A stretch of 64,000 nucleotides of DNA from an uncultured Clostridia bacterium (GTDB taxonomy: Bacteria; Bacillota; Clostridia; Oscillospirales; Acutalibacteraceae), in contig CAJFOZ010000016.1 of the NCBI GenBank assembly GCA_904397895.1, forward strand, positions 21,169 to 85,168, in the 5' to 3' direction. Under the pieces are notes generated by a model. It saw only the letters and a list, made by a program, of their open reading frames with translations, did no database searches and was not told the DNA's origin. Positions within the stretch are counted from its first letter, which is position 1. Every line of letters starts with the position of its first letter. Shown one piece after another: positions 63,380 through 64,000 of the stretch. The position numbers and the translations under genes are program-made.

Positions 63380-63408
63380 ATTATATAAGATTCAAAAGCC
63401 AATGTCAA
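63380..63408 (-). promoter_or_regulatory. consensus promoter of the P-type ATPase leader transcript
   Basis: On the minus strand, TTGACA (63408-63403), exactly 17 bp and TATAAT (63385-63380), a full consensus match. Expected start near 63373, about 30 nt before the leader peptide ATG. Confidence 0.85.
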
Positions 63409-63473
63409 CAGGGAAATGGCAATGTTTTGTATTTTTATTGGTTCAGCAAACAATGGAAGCCGTGCCGTTTTTG

Positions 63474-63502
63474 TTGTAAAAACACGTCTTTTTTGGTATA
63501 CT
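63474..63502 (+). promoter_or_regulatory. candidate promoter of uvrB
   Basis: TTGTAA (63474-63479), 17 bp and TATACT (63497-63502). Confidence 0.5.
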
Positions 63503-63546
63503 AAAACATTGACAAACCATACAATACGTAGTAACATAAGCAATGC

Positions 63547-63558
63547 AAACATTTGTTT
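63547..63558 (+). promoter_or_regulatory. possible LexA (SOS) box upstream of uvrB
   Basis: AAACATTTGTTT resembles the clostridial and bacillar LexA box GAACATATGTTC at 9 of 12 positions, downstream of the candidate promoter. The match is imperfect. Confidence 0.25.
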
Positions 63559-63635
63559 ATACCCCTTGACAGGCAAATTGATATTGGCCACTAAGCACGC
63601 CAACATAACGCTGACAAGGAATGAGGATTTCTATG

Positions 63636-63925
63636 ATGAGTAACCCAAATGAACGTGAAAAATTTGAATTAGTTTCTTCCTATCAGCCGACAGGGGATCA
63701 GCCGGAAGCCATTGCCAAATTGGTAGAAGGCCTTCGAAGTGGCGATAAAGAACAGACATTGCTTGGCGTAACCGGTTCCGGTAAGACCTTTACGATGGCC
63801 AATGTTATCGCTCAAGTCAATCGTCCAACCTTGGTTTTGGCTCACAACAAGACCTTAGCCGCCCAACTTTGTACGGAATTTAAATCCTTCTTCCCTCACA
63901 ATGCGGTGGAGTATTTTGTCTCCTA
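63636..63925 (+). CDS. uvrB: excinuclease ABC subunit UvrB, interrupted 5' part
   Basis: The first 96-97 codons of Uvr[21 protein letters not shown], Walker [31 protein letters not shown] and [10 protein letters not shown]. Intact UvrB continues YYDYYQPEAY and runs to about 650 residues. Here TAG follows the Ser codon at 63924-63926 and later bases show no UvrB coding. The start at 63636 (or 63633) follows GAGGA. Whether it is a dead fragment, or an exon of an intron-split gene, depends on the sequence beyond the window. Confidence 0.85.
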
Positions 63926-64000
63926 GTGTGCCGGGGCCGGAAAATGAGGTATATCTGGTGTTTTTTCGTGCTGTTCAGTCCATATTTTGTGGACAGAACA
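63926..64000 (+). mobile_element. possible 5' end of a group II intron (or other insertion) in uvrB
   Basis: From 63926 the sequence reads GTGTGCCGGGGCCGG, agreeing with the GTGYG start of group II introns. The break would fall inside the Tyr codon (TA before, T or C expected after). A hairpin at 63973-63999 (GTTCAGTCCA with TGGACAGAAC, one mismatch) suggests structured RNA. Only 75 bases are visible, so domain V and any reverse transcriptase frame cannot be seen. An insertion sequence end is the main alternative. Confidence 0.4.

Noticed and set aside
63156..63410. yybP-ykoY manganese or M-box magnesium riboswitch before the P-type ATPase
   Set aside because: Neither the GGGGAGTAG-type core nor M-box conserved segments are present; the region is explained better by a short reading frame plus terminator.
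1..64000. tRNA, rRNA genes, CRISPR arrays or prophage
   Set aside because: None was recognised by eye on either strand; a small tRNA gene could be missed without a covariance search.

Overview
The window is a gene-dense stretch of a spore-forming Firmicutes chromosome at roughly 50 percent GC. The best guess is class Clostridia, order Oscillospirales (Ruminococcaceae in the broad sense). The evidence is the full spoIIIA operon, spoIIM, spoIIR and CotF-type coat genes, a V-type ATPase operon, the SCIFF peptide with its radical SAM maturase, indolepyruvate:ferredoxin oxidoreductase, a T-box before tyrS, and many ATG/GTG/TTG starts behind strong AGGAGG sites. No rRNA, tRNA or CRISPR array was seen.

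Layout. 1-4.9 kb: 3' end of a purine operon (purE'-purM-purN-purH-purD). 4.9-6.0 kb: two small membrane proteins. 6.1-11.2 kb: spoIIIAA-AH, the forespore-mother cell channel operon, behind a sigma-E-like promoter. 11.3-21.4 kb: a typical clostridial housekeeping run: Asp23/Gls24 protein, nusB, xseA, xseB, ispA, a PAP2-family protein, dxs, tlyA, nadK, argR, recN. 21.4-23.0 kb: T-box leader and tyrS. 23.1-29.1 kb, minus strand: sodium/solute symporter, phenylacetate-CoA ligase, iorA, iorB and an ACT protein, which together look like a module for aryl 2-oxo acid catabolism. 29.4-31.6 kb: tgt, yajC and a membrane protein. 31.7-33.4 kb: SCIFF precursor and maturase. 33.5-37.3 kb: proC, spoIIM, xerD, a lone mazF and a split CotF pair. 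37.4-40.3 kb: tmcAL, ackA, DUF378. 40.4-49.4 kb, minus strand: nine-gene V-type ATPase operon. 49.5-51.3 kb, minus strand: UPF0210 and UPF0237 pair. 51.4-53.0 kb: DUF896, then a DUF134 regulator with an Mrp/NBP35 ATPase behind a promoter set in a perfect inverted repeat. 53.1-59.4 kb: GNAT, PHP phosphatase, Lrp/AsnC-aminotransferase pair, ispE, spoIIR, pyrE, radC. 59.5-60.4 kb: AbrB-like regulator with an ATC-hydrolase family protein behind a second promoter set in a perfect inverted repeat. 60.5-63.4 kb, minus strand: P-type cation ATPase. 63.6 kb to the end: start of uvrB, which breaks off at a stop codon.

The most unusual items are at the right end. First, the P-type ATPase has an apparent leader-peptide attenuator: a consensus promoter, a 22-codon reading frame beginning MDDADSSDAD, and a strong intrinsic terminator whose first arm begins at the leader stop codon. 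The pump itself lacks the usually conserved M6 aspartate (NLATATLPA). Second, uvrB is interrupted after 96-97 codons at a point where the following bases read GTGTG, the 5' consensus of group II introns. Third, two unrelated operons (51.7 and 59.5 kb) share the same control layout: a near-perfect 17-bp-spaced promoter whose -10 box lies in or beside a perfect 20-22 bp inverted repeat, in front of a gene for a small DNA-binding protein. All identifications come from reading the sequence; no database search was run.
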